From Streptomyces albiflavescens (GTDB taxonomy: Bacteria; Actinomycetota; Actinomycetes; Streptomycetales; Streptomycetaceae), in contig NZ_BMMM01000009.1 of NCBI RefSeq assembly GCF_014645835.1, positions 1 to 64,000 of the forward strand: 64,000 bases of DNA. The letters run 5' to 3'. The stretch's first letter is position 1. The number at the start of each line of letters is the position of its first letter. Positions 60,520 through 64,000 of the stretch are shown here, piece after piece. The position numbers and the translations under genes were made by a program. Below the pieces are notes generated by a model. It had not been told where the DNA came from, did not search any database, and saw only the letters and a program-made list of their open reading frames with translations.

Positions 60520-62927
60520 GTTCCCCCACCATCCCCGTACCGCTGGGCACGAAAGCCCAGACCCTGGACCGGCTCCGCTCGCTCGTCACCACCGCCGTGG
60601 TGCTCGACCAGATGACCGTGACCTTGGCCGACTGGCGCCGGAACCGCGGGAACTGCCTCCAGCTCATCCGATCCCGCTTCCCCGGGCGGCTCGTCGTGGT
60701 CCGCAGCAGTGCCCCGACCGAGGACACCGCCATGGAGTCGGCGGCCGGCGTCTACGACAGCGTCCTGGGCGTGGACACGGACGCCGCCGATGCCCTGGCG
60801 GGTGCGCTCGACACCGTGGTGCGCAGCTACGAGAGCAAGCCCGTGAGCCCCGGGTTCGACCTCGGCAGCTTCGAAATCCTGGTTCAGCCGATGCTGCCGG
60901 ATGTGACGCTCAGCGGGGTCGCCCTGTCCCGCGATCTGCACAAGGAAGGTCCCTACCTGGTCGTCAACTACGACGAGGGCGGGCGGACCGACACGGTGAC
61001 CGCCGGGACCGGGGACACCCAGCGTGTGGTCCGCGTGCATCACCGTACGCCGAGCTCGGAGCTGAAAGCCCCCCTGGACGCCGTTGTCGCCACCCTGCGT
61101 GAGCTGATCACGCTCACCGGACGGGAACACCTCGACATGGAGTTCGCGATCAGCGGCGGCCGGCTGTACGTCTTCCAAGCCCGCCCCTTGGTCCTCCCGG
61201 AGAAGGACCGCACCGATGCGGACACCTTCGTGGACACGACCATCAAGCAGGTCAAGCGGGTCATCGAGGACCGCGACCGGCCCCGTGCCGGGCTGTACGG
61301 TTCCCGCACGGCCTATAGCGACATGACCGATTGGAACCCCGCCGAAATCATCGGCACCCGGCCGCGACCGCTGGCTGTCTCTCTGTACCGGCGCCTCGTC
61401 ATGAAGGAGATCTGGCGGGAGGCGCGGGGCCGGCTCGGCTACCACGACCCCTCACCGCACCACCTCATGGTGACCCTGGCGGGCCACCCCTATGTGGACA
61501 TCCGCAACGACTTCAACTCCTACTTGCCTGCCGACCTGGGCGACGCTCTCTCCCACAAGCTGATCGACTACTACCTCGACCGCTTGCGGCAGTACCCCGA
61601 GCTCCACGACAAGGCCGAGTTCGACATCTGCGTGACCTCCCTGGACTTCGACTTTCCGGTCCACGCGGAGCGGCTGGTGGACGCCGCCTTCACGACGGAG
61701 GAGATCGCCGAGCTGCGCGAGTGCCTACTCCGGCTGACCACCCGGGTGGTACGGGGTGGCGACGGACAGTTCCAGGAGATGGAGCAGCGGATCCAGCGTC
61801 TGGCGGCCCGCAGGTCCTGGCTGCTGTCCCAGGCGGACGTCGAGGACCCGCTGCACCTCGCCGAAGCCCTCCTCGACGACGCCGCCTGCTATGGAACCCT
61901 GCCGTTCTCCGTGATCGTCCGCGGCACCTTCATCGCCACCGCGTTCTGGCGATCTCTGCTCAACACCGAGACGATCACAAGGCAGCAGCACGATGACTTC
62001 CTCGCCGCGGTCGAGACCGTTTCGACGCACTTCACCGCCGATCTGGAGCGTTGCAGACGGGGCCGGCTGACGCGCGAGGAGTTCCTCGACCGCTACGGTC
62101 ATCTCAGACCCGGTACATACGACATCACCGTACCGACGTACGCGGACGAACCTGACCGGTACCTGGCCACGCACACCGGCGACCGCACCCGCACGTCGGC
62201 GCGGCGTGCCTACTCCCTGCCGGGCGCGGCCAGGGGACGCATCCAGCAAATGCTGGAGGAATTCGGCTTCGATTTCGGCGTGGACGTCCTTCTGGAATTC
62301 GTCCGCGAAACACGTGTACTGCGTGAGCTGTACAAATTCGAGTTCACGAAGAACCTGAGCCGGGCCATGGACTTGATCGTCGCCTTCGGGTCACGGCACG
62401 GTCTGTCACGGGACGAGTTGTCCTTCCTGTCCGTCGAGGATGTTCTGGCACTCGCGAACAGGGAGATCACCGCAGAGGACGTCGCCCGACTGCGGAGACT
62501 CGCCGCGGCCAACCGACAGTCGTACGAGCTGAATGGGCTGGTGCATCTGCCGGACGTCATCACCGGCGAGCGTGACGTGGTGGTGATCGAGAACCAGGTC
62601 CGCATCCCGAACTTCGTCACCAGCCACCGGGTGACCGCGCCAGTGGCCTTCGTCGACTGCGTCGCGATGCGGCGGTCCGCTCCCAGCCTGGCCGGACACA
62701 TCGTATTGGCCGAGAACGCCGACCCCGGTTACGAGTGGCTCTTCTCCCACGATATCGCCGGGCTCGTCACCAGGTACGGCGGAGCGGCCTCCCATATGAC
62801 CATCAGGTGCGCTGAGTTCGGCATACCGGCGGCGGTCGGCTGCGGGGAGACGATCTTCAACACGCTCGCCCAGGCCGGAACCGTCACCCTCGACTGCGGA
62901 GAGAGAAGAGTCTTCGCCCTGGACTGA
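60516..62927 (+). CDS. PEP-synthase-fold enzyme, glutamine-kinase (Cj1418)-like
   Basis: The 803-residue protein has an N-terminal ATP-grasp domain (VVRSSAPTEDTAMESAAGVY, LVQPMLPDVTLSGVALSRD, VVNYDEGGRTDTVTAG), a central helical domain (about 275-640; DWNPAEIIGTRPRPLAVSLY), and a C-terminal phosphohistidine swivel domain (GGAASHMTIRCAEFGIPAAV, His near 760). PEP synthase lacks this central block. The pattern matches, by memory, the family of Campylobacter jejuni Cj1418, an L-glutamine kinase that phosphorylates an amide nitrogen in capsule phosphoramidate synthesis. I infer ATP-dependent phosphorylation of an amide, amine or hydroxyl on a small molecule. It is the last gene of the mur-like operon. 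Confidence 0.8.
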   Translation: MSSPTIPVPLGTKAQTLDRLRSLVTTAVVLDQMTVTLADWRRNRGNCLQLIRSRFPGRLVVVRSSAPTEDTAMESAAGVYDSVLGVDTDAADALAGALDTVVRSYESKPVSPGFDLGSFEILVQPMLPDVTLSGVALSRDLHKEGPYLVVNYDEGGRTDTVTAGTGDTQRVVRVHHRTPSSELKAPLDAVVATLRELITLTGREHLDMEFAISGGRLYVFQARPLVLPEKDRTDADTFVDTTIKQVKRVIEDRDRPRAGLYGSRTAYSDMTDWNPAEIIGTRPRPLAVSLYRRLVMKEIWREARGRLGYHDPSPHHLMVTLAGHPYVDIRNDFNSYLPADLGDALSHKLIDYYLDRLRQYPELHDKAEFDICVTSLDFDFPVHAERLVDAAFTTEEIAELRECLLRLTTRVVRGGDGQFQEMEQRIQRLAARRSWLLSQADVEDPLHLAEALLDDAACYGTLPFSVIVRGTFIATAFWRSLLNTETITRQQHDDFLAAVETVSTHFTADLERCRRGRLTREEFLDRYGHLRPGTYDITVPTYADEPDRYLATHTGDRTRTSARRAYSLPGAARGRIQQMLEEFGFDFGVDVLLEFVRETRVLRELYKFEFTKNLSRAMDLIVAFGSRHGLSRDELSFLSVEDVLALANREITAEDVARLRRLAAANRQSYELNGLVHLPDVITGERDVVVIENQVRIPNFVTSHRVTAPVAFVDCVAMRRSAPSLAGHIVLAENADPGYEWLFSHDIAGLVTRYGGAASHMTIRCAEFGIPAAVGCGETIFNTLAQAGTVTLDCGERRVFALD

Positions 62928-63006
62928 GCCGGGCGCTGCCGCGCCAGGTGTGCGCCGGACAGGAACGCTTGGCCAAGCGTGTCTGGGGACCGCCTACCCT
63001 TGAGAC

Positions 63007-64000
63007 ATGACCAGCAGCAGCGACCGGAGCCAGGCAGTGGACGTTCAGGAACCCAGAACCTACGAAGTGCGCACTTACGGGTGCCAGATGAACGTCCACG
63101 ATTCCGAGCGGCTCTCGGGGTTGCTCGAAGACGCCGGTTACGTGCGCGCCTCCGAAGGTTCGGACGGCGACGCGGACGTGGTCGTCTTCAACACCTGCGC
63201 CGTACGGGAAAACGCCGACAACCGGCTGTACGGCAACCTCGGCCGCCTCGCCCCGATGAAGACGAAGCGCCCCGGGATGCAGATCGCCGTCGGTGGCTGT
63301 CTCGCGCAGAAGGACCGCGACACCATCGTGAAGAAGGCGCCCTGGGTGGACGTCGTCTTCGGGACGCACAACATCGGCAAGCTTCCGGTCCTCCTGGAGC
63401 GCGCCCGCGTACAGGAAGAGGCGCAGGTCGAGATCGCCGAGTCGCTCGAGGCGTTCCCGTCGACGCTGCCGACCCGCCGCGAGAGCGCGTACGCCGCCTG
63501 GGTCTCCATCTCGGTGGGCTGCAACAACACCTGCACCTTCTGCATCGTCCCGGCGCTGCGCGGCAAGGAGAAGGACCGCAGGACCGGCGACATCCTGGCC
63601 GAGATCGAGGCCCTGGTCGGCGAGGGCGTCTCCGAGATCACGCTGCTCGGGCAGAACGTAAACGCTTACGGCAGCGACATCGGCGACCGCGAGGCCTTCA
63701 GCAAGCTGCTGCGGGCCTGTGGCGAGATCGAGGGCCTGGAGCGTGTGCGCTTCACCTCGCCGCACCCCCGCGACTTCACCGACGACGTGATCGCCGCCAT
63801 GGCCGAGACGCCGAACGTGATGCCGCAGCTGCACATGCCGATGCAGTCCGGTTCGGACACCGTCCTGAAGGCCATGCGCCGCTCCTACCGCCAGGATCGC
63901 TACTTGGGGATCATCGAAAAGGTGCGGGCCACCATCCCGCACGCGGCGATCACCACCGACATCATCGTGGGCTTCCCCGGCGAGACCGAGGAGGACTTCG
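63007..64000 (+). CDS. miaB: tRNA-2-methylthio-N6-dimethylallyladenosine synthase MiaB, 5' part
   Basis: The first 331 codons of MiaB, cut by the window edge. It adds a methylthio group to i6A37 of tRNA. The N-terminal domain has YGCQMNVHDSE, NTCAVRENADNRLYGNLG and VGGCLAQKD; the radical SAM motif is GCNNTCTFC. The family paralogue RimO is at 14833-16308. The gap of 79 bases after the kinase-like gene contains no clear terminator. Confidence 0.95.
   Translation, partial: MTSSSDRSQAVDVQEPRTYEVRTYGCQMNVHDSERLSGLLEDAGYVRASEGSDGDADVVVFNTCAVRENADNRLYGNLGRLAPMKTKRPGMQIAVGGCLAQKDRDTIVKKAPWVDVVFGTHNIGKLPVLLERARVQEEAQVEIAESLEAFPSTLPTRRESAYAAWVSISVGCNNTCTFCIVPALRGKEKDRRTGDILAEIEALVGEGVSEITLLGQNVNAYGSDIGDREAFSKLLRACGEIEGLERVRFTSPHPRDFTDDVIAAMAETPNVMPQLHMPMQSGSDTVLKAMRRSYRQDRYLGIIEKVRATIPHAAITTDIIVGFPGETEEDF

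Noticed and set aside
54939..62927. Housekeeping dcw peptidoglycan cluster
   Set aside because: Gene order differs and murF, mraY, ftsW, murG, ftsQ and ftsZ are absent; alr and a kinase-like gene are present instead.
60516..62927. Phosphoenolpyruvate synthase proper
   Set aside because: The central TIM-barrel PEP/pyruvate domain is replaced by another helical domain; only the flanking ATP-grasp and swivel domains are shared.

Overview
The window is high-GC actinobacterial chromosome, almost certainly Streptomyces. The evidence is GC-rich codon use, GTG starts, a long Lys/Ala/Pro FtsK N-terminus, recA-recX, a DNPR-type MurE, and gene order that I recall from the S. coelicolor SCO5746-SCO5787 region. 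No strain can be named from sequence alone.

Layout. 1-1040: the 3' end of a 5S rRNA gene with its terminator, a degenerate DegT-type aminotransferase gene, and tRNA-Thr(GGT). 1067-10659: the osmoadaptation locus, with osaC (multidomain PP2C phosphatase) divergent from osaA (hybrid kinase with ten 92-residue HAMP-like repeats) and osaB (response regulator). 10889-18778: core genes ftsK, a rodZ-like gene, rimO-pgsA-cinA, clgR and dpsB. 18876-26021: a small membrane protein, an SDR, nei2 and lhr. 26353-33069: AraC and PucR regulators, an azlCD branched-chain amino acid exporter, a DUF3046 protein, an AI-2E-type permease and hypothetical proteins. 33226-35395: recA-recX with an SOS-type promoter. 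35686-44440: an accessory stretch holding a regulator with twin palindromes just upstream of its start codon, an orphan FtsX permease, cysteine dioxygenase-rhodanese behind a 15-residue Cys-rich leader peptide, an FAD monooxygenase, a LuxR-type regulator with a degenerate receiver, and two small secreted proteins. 44467-51230: gluABCD glutamate uptake, then a two-component system with a TAXI binding protein. 51328-54641: a MazG-like protein, a 13-bp tandem repeat, a thioesterase, a GlxA-type regulator and a serine hydrolase.

The most unusual part is 54939-62927. It is a tightly packed operon encoding second-copy-like MurC, MurE and MurD, an alanine racemase with an altered signature, and an 803-residue PEP-synthase-fold enzyme that resembles the Campylobacter Cj1418 L-glutamine kinase family rather than true PEP synthase. 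It has no murA, murB, murF, ddl, mraY or murG. I infer that this cassette makes a modified stem peptide or a Mur-ligase-built, possibly N-phosphorylated, small molecule. It sits between the housekeeping region and miaB, which runs off the right edge.

Several regulatory elements are also recorded: the cysteine attenuator candidate, a hairpin between gluB and gluC, strong hairpins between murE and murD, and in-frame repeats that lengthen two overlapping genes (araC-type and azlC). I found no insertion sequence, prophage, integrase or CRISPR array.
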